Assembly (NCBI RefSeq): GCF_013426915.1
Contig: NZ_AP023179.1
Span: 1,736,001 to 1,800,000 of the forward strand
Reading direction: 5' to 3'
DNA: 64,000 nucleotides
Origin: Paraburkholderia sp. PGU19
Lineage (GTDB): Bacteria > Pseudomonadota > Gammaproteobacteria > Burkholderiales > Burkholderiaceae
In this document: positions 25,360 to 34,149 of the stretch, piece by piece
How positions within the stretch are numbered: the stretch's first letter is position 1
How the letters are laid out: every line of letters starts with the position of its first letter
The notes under the pieces: generated by a model
Databases searched by the model: none
What the model was told of the DNA's origin: nothing
Seen by the model: only the letters and a program-made list of their open reading frames with translations
Made by a program: the position numbers and the translations under genes

Positions 25360-26946
25360 ATGGCATCAACCGACCAAGAACCATTGCCTGCCGTGCTGTC
25401 CGTGAAGGGCATAGGCAAGACCTACGTCGAGCCTGTGCTGGCCGACGTCTCGCTGGCGTTGCACGCCGGGGAGGCGCTCGCGCTGACGGGCGAGAACGGC
25501 GCGGGCAAGAGCACGCTGTCGAAGATCGTCGGCGGGCTGGTCGATCCGACGACGGGCACGATGCAGCTCGAAGGCAAACCGTATGCGCCCGCGAGCCGCA
25601 CGGAAGCGGAAGCGCTCGGCATCCGGATGGTGATGCAGGAACTGAATCTGCTGCCAACCTTGTCGGTCGCGGAGAACCTGTTTCTGAACCGTCTCCCGCG
25701 CAACGGTTTCGGCTGGATCGATCGCGGCAAGCTTCGCGAGGACGCGCGCGCGGCGATGGCGCAAGTCGGGCTGGAGGCAATCGACCCGGACACACTGGTC
25801 GGCGAGCTGGGCATCGGTCACCAGCAGATGGTGGAGATCGCGCGCAACCTGATCGGCGATTGCCGCGTGCTGATTCTGGATGAGCCGACGGCGATGCTGA
25901 CGGCGCGCGAAGTCGACCTGCTGTTCGAGCAGATCGACGCGCTGAAGGCGCGCGGCGTCGCGCTCGTCTATATCTCGCACCGGCTCGAAGAACTGGCGCG
26001 CGTGGCCGAGCGGATCGCCGTGCTGCGCGACGGTAAGCTGGTACGCGTCGACGCCATGGCGAATCTGACGAGCGACCAGATCGTGACGCTGATGGTTGGG
26101 CGGGAGATCGGCGAGCGGATCGATCTGGGCGTGCGCAACATCGGCGCGACGCTGTTGAAGGTCGAACGGATGAGCCGCGCGCCCGTGGTGCGCGACGTGT
26201 CGTTCGAGGTGAAGGCGGGCGAGATTTTTGGGGTCAGCGGACTGATCGGCGCGGGACGCACGGAACTGATGCGGCTGATCTACGGCGCCGACCATAAGGA
26301 TGGCGGCACGGTATCGCTGGCGGCTGCGCCGGGTGCCGCGCCCAGTCCCGTGCAGATCGACACGCCTGCAGACGCCGTGAAGCACGGCATCGCGCTGATC
26401 ACGGAAGACCGCAAGGGCGAAGGTCTCCTGCTGCCGCAGCCGATCGCGGCGAATGTGTCACTGGGCAATCTGCGCAGTGTCGCGCGGCATGGCATCGTCG
26501 ATGCGAAGCGCGAGAATGCGCTGGCGAAGAAACAGATCGACGCGATGCGCATCCGCACGTCGGGGCCGGCGCAGCCGGTCGGCGAGCTGTCGGGCGGCAA
26601 TCAGCAGAAAGTGGTGATTGGCCGCTGGCTCGCACGCGATTGCAGGGTATTGCTATTCGACGAACCGACGCGCGGCATCGATGTCGGCGCGAAGTTCGAT
26701 ATTTATGGATTGATGGGCGCGCTGGCTCGTGATGGGCGCGCGCTGGTGGTCGTGTCGAGCGACCTGCGCGAATTGATGCTGATCTGCGACCGGATCGGCG
26801 TGATGTCGGCGGGACGCATGACGGGTGTGTTCAAACGGGACGAGTGGACCCAGGACGCGCTGCTCGCGGCGGCATTCGCGGGCTATCGCAATCGCGAGGC
26901 GCTGCTGCACACGCACGACACCGACGAGGGAGAAACTCAGTCATGA
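25360..26946 (+). CDS. rbsA: Ribose ABC transporter ATP-binding protein
   Basis: 528 residues with two fused ABC ATPase domains. The first has the Walker A GENGAGKSTLSKIVGGL and Walker B VLILDEPTAML. The second has the degenerate A-loop GLIGAGRTELMRL, the signature LSGGNQQKV and Walker B VLLFDEPTRGIDVG. This split of consensus and degenerate sites is normal in the RbsA/MglA family. The stop overlaps the rbsC start (ATGA). It powers uptake through RbsC at the inner membrane. Confidence 0.93.
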   Translation: MASTDQEPLPAVLSVKGIGKTYVEPVLADVSLALHAGEALALTGENGAGKSTLSKIVGGLVDPTTGTMQLEGKPYAPASRTEAEALGIRMVMQELNLLPTLSVAENLFLNRLPRNGFGWIDRGKLREDARAAMAQVGLEAIDPDTLVGELGIGHQQMVEIARNLIGDCRVLILDEPTAMLTAREVDLLFEQIDALKARGVALVYISHRLEELARVAERIAVLRDGKLVRVDAMANLTSDQIVTLMVGREIGERIDLGVRNIGATLLKVERMSRAPVVRDVSFEVKAGEIFGVSGLIGAGRTELMRLIYGADHKDGGTVSLAAAPGAAPSPVQIDTPADAVKHGIALITEDRKGEGLLLPQPIAANVSLGNLRSVARHGIVDAKRENALAKKQIDAMRIRTSGPAQPVGELSGGNQQKVVIGRWLARDCRVLLFDEPTRGIDVGAKFDIYGLMGALARDGRALVVVSSDLRELMLICDRIGVMSAGRMTGVFKRDEWTQDALLAAAFAGYRNREALLHTHDTDEGETQS

Positions 26947-27989
26947 ACGACCAACGGGTCACAGACAAGGATTCGACGGGAAGCGCCGGCGCCGGTACAT
27001 CGACGCCCGCCGCCGATCCGTCGGCGCCGCTCGCAAGCGGCAAGCCGGCGGGCACGCGTCTGGGCTTTTCGAATTATCTTGGCCTGATGGGCGCGCTGAT
27101 CGCGATGATCGCGCTGTTCTCGGTGCTGAGCTCGCATTTCCTGACCTACGAGACGTTCGTCACGATCGCGAACCAGATTCCCGATCTCGTCGTCATGTCG
27201 GTGGGGATGACCTTCGTGCTGATCATCGCGGGCATCGACCTGTCGGTGGGCTCGGTGCTGGCGCTCGGCGCGTCGGTCGTGAGCGTCGCGGCGCTGAAGT
27301 GGCAGTTCGGTCCGTTTGCAGCGGCCGTGCTGGGCCTCGCCGCGGCGGCGCTGACTGGCACGGTCACGGGTGCGGTGACGGTGGGCTGGCGGATTCCGTC
27401 GTTCATCGTCTCGCTCGGCGTGCTGGAAGCAGCGCGAGGGCTGGCGTACCAGATGACGAACTCGCGCACCGCCTATATCGGCGACGCGTTCGACTTCCTG
27501 TCCAACCCGATCGCCGTCGGCATTTCGCCGGCCTTCCTGATCGCGGTGGCCGTGATGATCGTCGCGCAACTGGTGCTCACACGCACGGTGTTCGGCCGCT
27601 ATCTGGTCGGCATCGGCACGAACGAGGAAGCGGTGCGGCTCGCGGGCGTGAATCCGAAGCCGTACAAGGTGATCGTATTTGCATTGATGGGCGCGCTGTC
27701 CGGGCTCGCGGCGCTGTTTCAGATTTCGCGTCTGGAAGCGGCCGACCCGAACGCGGGCGCCGGGGTGGAGCTGCAGGTGATCGCGGCCGTCGTGATCGGC
27801 GGCACGAGTCTGATGGGCGGGCGCGGTTCGGTGATCAGCACGTTTTTCGGCGTCTTGATCATTTCGGTGCTGGCGGCGGGTCTCGCGCAGATCGGCGCGA
27901 ACGAGCCGACCAAGCGGATCATCACGGGCGCCGTGATCGTGGTCGCGGTTGTGCTGGACACGTATCGCAGCAGGCGCAAACGCAGTTGA
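26943..27989 (+). CDS. rbsC: Ribose ABC transporter permease
   Basis: 348 residues. The cytoplasmic N-terminal 40 residues are Ala/Ser/Pro-rich, then there are about eight to ten membrane helices. Family motifs are IAGIDLSVGSVLALGASVVS, FGRYLVGIGTNEEAVRLAGV (the EAA-type coupling loop) and VVIGGTSLMGGRGSVISTFF. It is translationally coupled to rbsA by a 4-bp overlap. Confidence 0.92.
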   Translation: MNDQRVTDKDSTGSAGAGTSTPAADPSAPLASGKPAGTRLGFSNYLGLMGALIAMIALFSVLSSHFLTYETFVTIANQIPDLVVMSVGMTFVLIIAGIDLSVGSVLALGASVVSVAALKWQFGPFAAAVLGLAAAALTGTVTGAVTVGWRIPSFIVSLGVLEAARGLAYQMTNSRTAYIGDAFDFLSNPIAVGISPAFLIAVAVMIVAQLVLTRTVFGRYLVGIGTNEEAVRLAGVNPKPYKVIVFALMGALSGLAALFQISRLEAADPNAGAGVELQVIAAVVIGGTSLMGGRGSVISTFFGVLIISVLAAGLAQIGANEPTKRIITGAVIVVAVVLDTYRSRRKRS

Positions 27990-28051
27990 AACAGGGGCCG
28001 CCGTGGCGCGGGACGGCGGATACCCAGTAAGAACTAACGAGAGCAACGCGG

Positions 28052-28069
28052 ATGCAGCATGAGCTGCAT
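28052..28069 (+). other. Stem-loop between rbsC and rbsR
   Basis: ATGCAGC / GCTGCAT with a 4-base ATGA loop, 38 bp before the rbsR start. It has no T tract, so it is more likely an mRNA processing or stability element than a terminator. Confidence 0.45.
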
Positions 28070-28106
28070 TGGCCAGCAGTAAGAACAGGCAGGGGGTTTT
28101 CAGCTT

Positions 28107-29150
28107 ATGGCGACGATCAAGGATGTGGCGGCCATAGCCGGCGTGTCGTTCACGACGGTGTCGCATGTCGTGAACAATACGCGGCCGGTGTCGGCGGATG
28201 TGCGCTCGAAGGTCGAACTGGCGATCCGCCAGCTCAACTACGTGCCGTCTGCCGTCGCGCGGTCGCTGAAGGCACGCTCGACGGCGACGATCGGGCTCGT
28301 CGTGCCGAACAGCACGAACCCGTATTTCGCGGAAATGGCGCGCGGGATCGAGGATGGTTGCGCGCGCAATGGCTATTGCCTGTTCTTCTGCAACTCGGAC
28401 GACGATCCGGCGAAGCAGCGCAATTATTTGCGGGTGCTGCAGGAAAAGCGCATCGACGGGTTGATCGTCGCATCGGCGGGCGACGACGCGACGCTCGCCA
28501 AGACGCTGGCCGATTCGCGCGAGCCGCTGGTGATCGTCGACCGGAATATCGAAGGCATATCAGCGGATCTCGTGCAGATCGACCACGAAAAGGGCGCCTA
28601 TCTCGCCACGCGCCATCTGCTGCAGCTCGGGCATTCGAAGATCGGCTGCATCACGGGCCCCGTCGAGACGGCCGTCAGCGCGATGCGCGTGCACGGCTTC
28701 ATCCGCGCGATGGCGGAGCGCGGCATCGAGATCGCGCCGAATGGCATCGTCGAAAGCGACTTCTCGGGCAGCGGCGGCTACCGCGCGGCGGGACAACTCT
28801 TCGACACCGTGCAGCCGACGGCAATCTTCGCGGGCAACGACATGATGGGCATCGGCGCGCTGCGCGCGGCGGCCGAGCGCGGCCTGCGCGTGCCGCAGGA
28901 CTGCTCGGTGATCGGCTTCGACGACATCGAACTGGGGCGCTTCACGTACCCGGCGCTGTCGACGGTCGGCCAGTCGGTGCGCGCGCTCGGCGAAATGGCG
29001 GCGCAGACGCTGATCGAGCGGATCAGCGGCACGCCGGCGGGCACGCCCACGGGCGCCGCGTTCCGGCGCCGTGTGATCGCGCCGCGGCTGATCCTGCGCG
29101 AGTCGACGGCGGCTTTTGCGGGCGCGCGTCGTGGGGTCAAGGCGGCCTGA
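28107..29150 (+). CDS. rbsR: LacI family ribose operon regulator
   Basis: 347 residues. The DNA-binding head is ATIKDVAAIAGVSFTTVSHV, then VNNTRPVSADVRSKV, followed by the hinge region and a sugar-binding domain (IGLVVPNSTNPYFAEMARGI, VIGFDDIELGRFTYPALSTV). It lies inside rbsB-A-C-R-K, and the operator CGCAAACGTTTGCG upstream of rbsB fits its family. AGGGGG lies about 10 bases before the ATG. Confidence 0.88.
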   Translation: MATIKDVAAIAGVSFTTVSHVVNNTRPVSADVRSKVELAIRQLNYVPSAVARSLKARSTATIGLVVPNSTNPYFAEMARGIEDGCARNGYCLFFCNSDDDPAKQRNYLRVLQEKRIDGLIVASAGDDATLAKTLADSREPLVIVDRNIEGISADLVQIDHEKGAYLATRHLLQLGHSKIGCITGPVETAVSAMRVHGFIRAMAERGIEIAPNGIVESDFSGSGGYRAAGQLFDTVQPTAIFAGNDMMGIGALRAAAERGLRVPQDCSVIGFDDIELGRFTYPALSTVGQSVRALGEMAAQTLIERISGTPAGTPTGAAFRRRVIAPRLILRESTAAFAGARRGVKAA

Positions 29151-29225
29151 GCGCAGCCGTGGCGCACGCATGACGAATGCGGGCGCTACGAGGCGGCGCC
29201 CCGTTGGCAACCACAGGAGGCAACC

Positions 29226-30155
29226 GTGGCAACGAATGAAGCGCGCGCGTACGTAACCGTGGTCGGCAGTCTGAATATGGATCTCGTCGCGCGTGCGCCG
29301 CGCCTGCCGCAGCCGGGCGAAACGCTCGCGGGCCACGCGTTCGCGCAGGTCGCGGGCGGCAAGGGCGGCAATCAGGCCGTCGCCGCGGCCCGCCTCGGCG
29401 CGCGGGTGTCGATGCTCGGCTGTGTCGGCACGGATGCGAACGGCGCGCAACTGCGCGCGGGCCTCGAAGCGGAAGGGATCGACTGCGCCGCACTGGAAAC
29501 GAGCGCAACCGCGCCGACGGGGGTCGCCCTCATCATCGTCGACGACGGCAGCCAGAACGCGATCGTCATCATTGCGGGCAGCAACGGCGAACTGACGCCC
29601 GCGACGATCGCGCGGCATGAGGCCGCGCTGGCAGCGGCGCAGGTCGTGATTTGCCAGCTGGAGACGCCTCCCGCCGCCGTGCATGCGGCGCTGGCCGCCG
29701 CGCGACGGCTCGGCAAGACCGTCATTCTCAACCCCGCGCCGGCAACGGGCCCGCTGCCCGCAGACTGGCTGCCTCTGATCGACTATCTGATTCCGAACGA
29801 ACTCGAAGCCGCGACGCTGACGGGCTTGCCCGTGTCGTCGCCGGACGAGGCCATCGCCGCCGCTGACGCATTGCGCCGCGCGGGCACCCGCAACGTGATC
29901 GTGACCCTGGGTGCGCAGGGCGTCCTGGCCGCGCTCGGTGAGGCGGCGCCACAGCATTTCGATGCGCCGCGCGTCAAGGCCGTCGATACGACGGCTGCGG
30001 GCGACACGTTCATCGGCGGCTTTGCCGCGCAACTGGCGCGCGGCGCGGATGTCGCCGACGCGATCCGCTTCGCGCAGCGCGCCGCATCGATTTCGGTGAC
30101 GCGCGCCGGCGCGCAGCCGTCCATTCCTACCCGCGCCGAAGTCGGCAAGGCCTGA
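29226..30155 (+). CDS. rbsK: Ribokinase
   Basis: 309 residues, GTG start behind AGGAGG. PfkB-family signatures are VAGGKGGNQAVAAARLGARV near the N-terminus and DTTAAGDTFIGGFAAQLARG near the C-terminus with the catalytic aspartate. The monovalent-cation site region is also typical. It phosphorylates ribose at O5 to ribose 5-phosphate. Last gene of the rbs operon, followed by a terminator. Confidence 0.92.
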   Translation: MATNEARAYVTVVGSLNMDLVARAPRLPQPGETLAGHAFAQVAGGKGGNQAVAAARLGARVSMLGCVGTDANGAQLRAGLEAEGIDCAALETSATAPTGVALIIVDDGSQNAIVIIAGSNGELTPATIARHEAALAAAQVVICQLETPPAAVHAALAAARRLGKTVILNPAPATGPLPADWLPLIDYLIPNELEAATLTGLPVSSPDEAIAAADALRRAGTRNVIVTLGAQGVLAALGEAAPQHFDAPRVKAVDTTAAGDTFIGGFAAQLARGADVADAIRFAQRAASISVTRAGAQPSIPTRAEVGKA

Positions 30156-30174
30156 CGCTGGCGACGCTCGAAGC

Positions 30175-30204
30175 CAACGGGCGCAGCGTCGCCCGTTGCT
30201 GTTT
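30175..30204 (+). terminator. Terminator of the rbs operon
   Basis: The perfect 9-bp stem CAACGGGCG / CGCCCGTTG with a 6-base loop is followed by CTGTTTGT. It starts 20 bp after the rbsK stop. The T tract is weak. Confidence 0.65.
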
Positions 30205-30384
30205 GTAATACTTACAAGCCCTTCCAGACTATTTCATTAGACCATATAGAAGCTTCAAGTCTTCCGTCGATGTGCCGTAAACGCAGTCAGAGCGCCATGA
30301 TCCATAGCAAACGGCGCCGCGCACAACCACCGCATACGCAATGCGTTACCCCGCGCCTCACATCGACATCTCACAGGAAGAAGC

Positions 30385-32133
30385 ATGAACAAGGGCATCA
30401 CCATCAAGGCGCGAATCGGCCTGACGATGGCATTTCTCGCCGCGCTGCTGGTCGCGATCGGCCTTCTCGGGCTGTTCGGCCTGAGCCGCTCGAACGAATC
30501 GATGCGCGACATGTACACGAACCAGATGCCTGGCGCCGTCGATATTGGCAACGCAGAGATTTACGCGGCGCGCGAGCGTCTCGCGCTGGATCGCGCGGCG
30601 TTCATGATCGGCACGCCGGAAGCGGCTTCGACACTGGAGCGCGCCCGTTCGATGCGTACGCTGTCGGATGAATGGTGGAAACGCTATCTGTCGCTGCCGC
30701 GCGACAGCGAAGAAGATCGCCTCGCGCAGGACGCATCGAGCAAGCGGGACGCGCTGCATCAGGTAATGGAGTCCTTCTACGCAATCGTTAGCGCAAACGA
30801 TCAACCTAAAGTCCTCGACGGCGCGAAGCGTCTGCAAGCCGCCTACAACGATCTCTCCACGTCCGACGACACGCTGCGCAAATTCCAGTTCGAACAGGCG
30901 AAAGACGGCTTCGACAGGGCGCAGTCGAGCTTCTCGACGTTCCGTGTGTTCAGCATCATCGGGCTCGCCGCGGGCGTGCTCGCCGCGCTGTTCTCGTACT
31001 TCACGCTGCGTGGCGCAATTGCGCGGCCGCTGTCGGATGCGCTCGGGCACTTCGATGCGATCGCCGCGGGCGATCTGCGCCGTCCCATCGTCCCGACCTC
31101 GCGCGACGAAATGGGCCAGCTGATCGAAGGCATCGGCAAGATGCAGCGCAGCCTGACGGAGACCGTGCGTTCCGTGCGTGCGGGCAGCGAGTCGATCGCC
31201 ACGGCCACGCGCCAGATCGCGGCGGGCAATATCGACCTGTCGTCGCGCACGGAAGAGCAGGCTTCGGCGCTGCAGGAAACGGCATCGAGCATGGAAGAAC
31301 TCACGGGCACCGTGAAGCAGAACGCCGACAATGCCCGCCAGGCGAGCGCGCTCGCGGCGAATGCGTCGGATATCGCCAACAAGGGCAGTTCGGTGGTCGG
31401 CCAGGTGGTCGGCACGATGGGCGACATCAACCAGAGCTCGGCGAAAATCGCGGACATCATCGCGATCATCGAAGGCATTGCGTTCCAGACCAACATTCTC
31501 GCGTTGAACGCGGCCGTCGAAGCGGCCCGCGCGGGCGAGGAAGGCCGCGGCTTTGCGGTGGTCGCGGGCGAAGTGCGCAGCCTTGCGCAGCGCTCGTCGG
31601 CGGCGGCCAAGGAGATCAAGGAACTGATCGATACGTCCGTCGAGCGGGTGCAGGCGGGCTCGGCGCTCGTCGACGAAGCGGGCCGCACGATGACGGAGAT
31701 CATCAGCGCGGTGCAGCGCGTGACGGACATCATGGGCGAAATCGCAGCGGCATCCGAGGAACAGAGCAGCGGCATCGACCAGGTCGCCCGCGCCGTCACC
31801 CAGATGGACGAAGTGACGCAGCAGAACGCGGCGCTCGTCGAGGAAGCGGCGGCGGCGGCGTCGTCGCTGGAAGAGCAGGCGGCCAAGCTGCGCACGACCG
31901 TTTCCGTGTTCCAGGTCGACGAGTCGGGCGGCACATTTGCCGCTTCACCGGCGAAGCGCGCCACGCGCCACGCCGCGCCCGTCAGCGCGCCCCGCAGGGT
32001 CGCGCCGTCGATGCCCGCGGTGAACCCGGCGCCCGCCGCGCCGGCCGCTGCGCCCGCATCCGCGCCCGCCCGTGCGGCAGCGGCGCCGCAAAAAGCGGCG
32101 GCAACATCGGATGCGGATTGGGAAACTTTCTGA
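30385..32133 (+). CDS. Methyl-accepting chemotaxis protein
   Basis: 582 residues. TM1 is near residues 10-33, with a periplasmic four-helix-type sensor to about 187, TM2 near 188-212 and HAMP (ARPLSDALGHFDAIAAGDLR). The signalling hairpin tip is intact: EGIAFQTNILALNAAVEAAR, then AGEEGRGFAVVAGEVR. An Ala/Pro-rich tail of about 60 residues ends in DWETF, a CheR-tethering pentapeptide. The receptor can therefore recruit the adaptation enzymes. The ligand is unknown; it lies directly after the ribose operon but has its own promoter region. Confidence 0.93.
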   Translation: MNKGITIKARIGLTMAFLAALLVAIGLLGLFGLSRSNESMRDMYTNQMPGAVDIGNAEIYAARERLALDRAAFMIGTPEAASTLERARSMRTLSDEWWKRYLSLPRDSEEDRLAQDASSKRDALHQVMESFYAIVSANDQPKVLDGAKRLQAAYNDLSTSDDTLRKFQFEQAKDGFDRAQSSFSTFRVFSIIGLAAGVLAALFSYFTLRGAIARPLSDALGHFDAIAAGDLRRPIVPTSRDEMGQLIEGIGKMQRSLTETVRSVRAGSESIATATRQIAAGNIDLSSRTEEQASALQETASSMEELTGTVKQNADNARQASALAANASDIANKGSSVVGQVVGTMGDINQSSAKIADIIAIIEGIAFQTNILALNAAVEAARAGEEGRGFAVVAGEVRSLAQRSSAAAKEIKELIDTSVERVQAGSALVDEAGRTMTEIISAVQRVTDIMGEIAAASEEQSSGIDQVARAVTQMDEVTQQNAALVEEAAAAASSLEEQAAKLRTTVSVFQVDESGGTFAASPAKRATRHAAPVSAPRRVAPSMPAVNPAPAAPAAAPASAPARAAAAPQKAAATSDADWETF

Positions 32134-32500
32134 CGCACCAAAACTGGGCTTGCGAGGCGGCATGCGCCGCCATGCGTGAGCGAGCGCTTCGTCCGCTGGC
32201 GCGGACGGTTGCGTGGTGATGCAGAACCGGGACGACTGACCCATGCCAGGGCAGTCGTCTTTTTCTTTTTGGCGCACGCCGAACCCGACCCGGCGTGTAA
32301 TTGTTCCGGTACATTGACGAACGCGGTGGCTAACCAGCCGCCCGATGTCGTCATGCATCGTCCCACGCCGCATGACAGCATGCAGTCGGTATGACGTGAA
32401 GGCCGTGCGGCAACCCTCGTTGCGGCCTTCGCATTGCCGCAATGCCATGCACCGTTGCATCTGCCTCGCCACGCCCCAACACAGCCAACAGGGAAACGAC
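32134..32500. other. Intergenic region between chemoreceptor and hydratase-like gene
   Basis: 367 bp without a credible gene. It holds the terminator of the chemoreceptor at 32231-32270; the right-hand part must contain the promoter and ribosome site (GGGAAA) of the next gene. Confidence 0.5.
32231..32270 (+). terminator. Rho-independent terminator of the chemoreceptor gene
   Basis: The 8-bp stem GACGACTG / CAGTCGTC is followed by TTTTTCTTTTT. It sits about 100 bp past the stop codon. Confidence 0.8.
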
Positions 32501-33262
32501 ATGACGGATCACGACCTCGCGCAACGCATCGTGCATGCGCGCCGCCAGCACCGCGCTATCGGCACGCTGCCGCTCGACAGCCTTCCGCCCGATGCCGCTA
32601 CGGCCTACGCGATCCAGCAGGCGGTGATCGTGGGTCTGGGCGGCGCGACGGGCGCCTGGAAAATCGGTGCCAAAGCCCCGGGCGGCCCGACCTCGGGCGC
32701 GCCGATTCCGGCTGCGCTGACGGTCGCGTCGCCGGCGCGGCTCGAACATGGTGCGTTTTTTCGCGTGCTGCTGGAGTTGGAGGTCGCGTTCCGCTTTGCC
32801 GAGCCGATCGAGCCGCAGGGTCAGGCCTATGCGCGCGATGAAGTGCTCGCGCGCGTCGGTTCGGTGCTGCCCACCATCGAAATCGTCGACAGCCGTTTTG
32901 CCGAATGGCCGAACATCACGCCGCTCGCGCAACTCGCCGACGCCCAGAACAATGGCGCACTGGTGACGGGGCATCCCGTGCCTTATGCGTCGATCGCGCG
33001 TTCGTTCGATTTCGTTTCGCCCGAACTCGAACTGACGTTCGACGGCAAGTCGCTCGTGCCCGAATCGCCGGGCAACCCGGCAGGCGACCCACGCGAACTG
33101 CTGGTGTGGTTCGTCAACCATTGCGCGGCCATGGGTATCACGATCGAGCCGGAATGGACCATTACGACGGGCTCGTATGTGGGCGCGCATCGCGTCGATG
33201 GGCCGGGCCGCGTCTATGGCCATATCGACGGACTTGGCGAAGTCGAAGTCGAGTTGACGTAA
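32501..33262 (+). CDS. 2-keto-4-pentenoate hydratase/fumarylacetoacetase-like enzyme
   Basis: 253 residues from the ATG at 32501. It resembles the MhpD/DmpE hydratase-decarboxylase branch of the FAH superfamily: AYAIQQAVIVGLGGATGAWK, LLELEVAFRFAEP (metal-binding glutamates) and VLPTIEIVDSRFAEWPNITP. Such enzymes add water to 2-hydroxypenta-2,4-dienoate or decarboxylate oxalocrotonate in meta-cleavage pathways. No other meta-pathway gene is nearby, so the substrate is uncertain. Confidence 0.8.
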   Translation: MTDHDLAQRIVHARRQHRAIGTLPLDSLPPDAATAYAIQQAVIVGLGGATGAWKIGAKAPGGPTSGAPIPAALTVASPARLEHGAFFRVLLELEVAFRFAEPIEPQGQAYARDEVLARVGSVLPTIEIVDSRFAEWPNITPLAQLADAQNNGALVTGHPVPYASIARSFDFVSPELELTFDGKSLVPESPGNPAGDPRELLVWFVNHCAAMGITIEPEWTITTGSYVGAHRVDGPGRVYGHIDGLGEVEVELT

Positions 33263-33314
33263 ACCACTAACGTCGCACTGCGCGACGAACACCACCTCCA
33301 TTCCACCCCATGCG

Positions 33315-33343
33315 GCAGCGGCACGTCGATGACGTTCCGCTGC
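33315..33343 (+). other. Long hairpin downstream of the hydratase-like gene
   Basis: GCAGCGG pairs with CCGCTGC. Inside, ACGTC pairs with GACGT around a GAT loop, with only one mismatched pair between the two stems. There is no T tract. It lies about 50 bp after the stop and may end or protect the transcript. Confidence 0.5.
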
Positions 33344-34031
33344 ATGCGCATGCACCCATGCCCGCCTGCACCTGCACTATCGACCATGAGCGGCCGGCGA
33401 AGACGGGCGAATACCTGGTTACATCCACCTATTCAGATACGCACCGCACACGTAGTCATACAGACATGAACGAGCGTGCATGCCGACCCTGTGGACATCA
33501 TGGATTTTGACGTCGCGCAACGTTGGCGACGTTGGGAGCATGGCGTCGTGCGTAGGCAGGTTTGTGTTGAACGAATTGACATACGCGCTGACGAACAGCA
33601 GGAAATGCGCGTTGGCGCACATGCGAAACATGTAACACAACGAGCACGCTGTCGTCGCAAGCACCGATGCGCGCGTTATGGCGGAAAGGACGGCAGCGAC
33701 GCCGTCGAAGCATGAAGCATCGCGACGATGGAGTGAGTCACATGCACTGCACGTACATGCAAGACGAAGTAATGTGTGGACGTAATGTGGTCAGGCAGAC
33801 AGCGTGTTACGTGGGTCTTTTGCGAATGTGCGTAAAAGTGCAGGAAACGGTAGTGCAGGGAACCGCGCGATACCGCATGGTTCGTATGTCATGCGACAGA
33901 TGAAGTGCGGGGAAGGAACGCAGGATGCAATGCAGCACTGCCCGTCATGTATCTCGCGGTGTGGGCAATGATTGTAGGTGACCGAATTTGCGTCATCAAG
34001 CAGGGGTAGGACAGTGCTAGCTGTGGCGCGA

Positions 34032-34055
34032 TTTTCACAACGTAGTTCGTGAAAA
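34032..34055. promoter_or_regulatory. Inverted repeat upstream of prkA
   Basis: TTTTCACAAC and GTTCGTGAAAA pair with one bulged base around GTA, followed by an A-rich run. It is about 95 bp before the prkA start. It is a candidate operator or leader stem; the regulator is unknown. Confidence 0.5.
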
Positions 34056-34149
34056 AAAATTTAAAAGGGTTTAGGATGAATTCGAGCGATGTCGTTTCCT
34101 GATAGCGCGCCGCGCACGACATCGTCCCAGACTTCGGCGAGGAGGTAGC

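Larger units (their letters stand above)
33263..34149. other. 887-bp gene-free leader of the prkA operon
   Basis: The composition is visibly less GC-rich than the neighbours. Small frames here lack family features and mutually overlap. Many ATG/CAT-rich short repeats occur, e.g. GTAATGTG at 33769-33776 and 33782-33789. The last 120 bp hold an inverted repeat (34032-34055), an A/T tract and the AGGAGG ribosome site of prkA. The rest may be a long 5' leader, an unseen small RNA or decayed DNA; I cannot tell which. Confidence 0.55.

Noticed and set aside
33419..33903. Several 60-81 residue frames in the prkA leader
   Set aside because: Mutually overlapping, Cys/Arg/His-rich, without good ribosome sites or recognisable folds.
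34023..34040. Possible sigma-54 promoter TGGCGCG upstream of prkA
   Set aside because: The -12 part reads TCAC instead of TTGC, so the match is too weak despite the nitrogen-stress link of the family.
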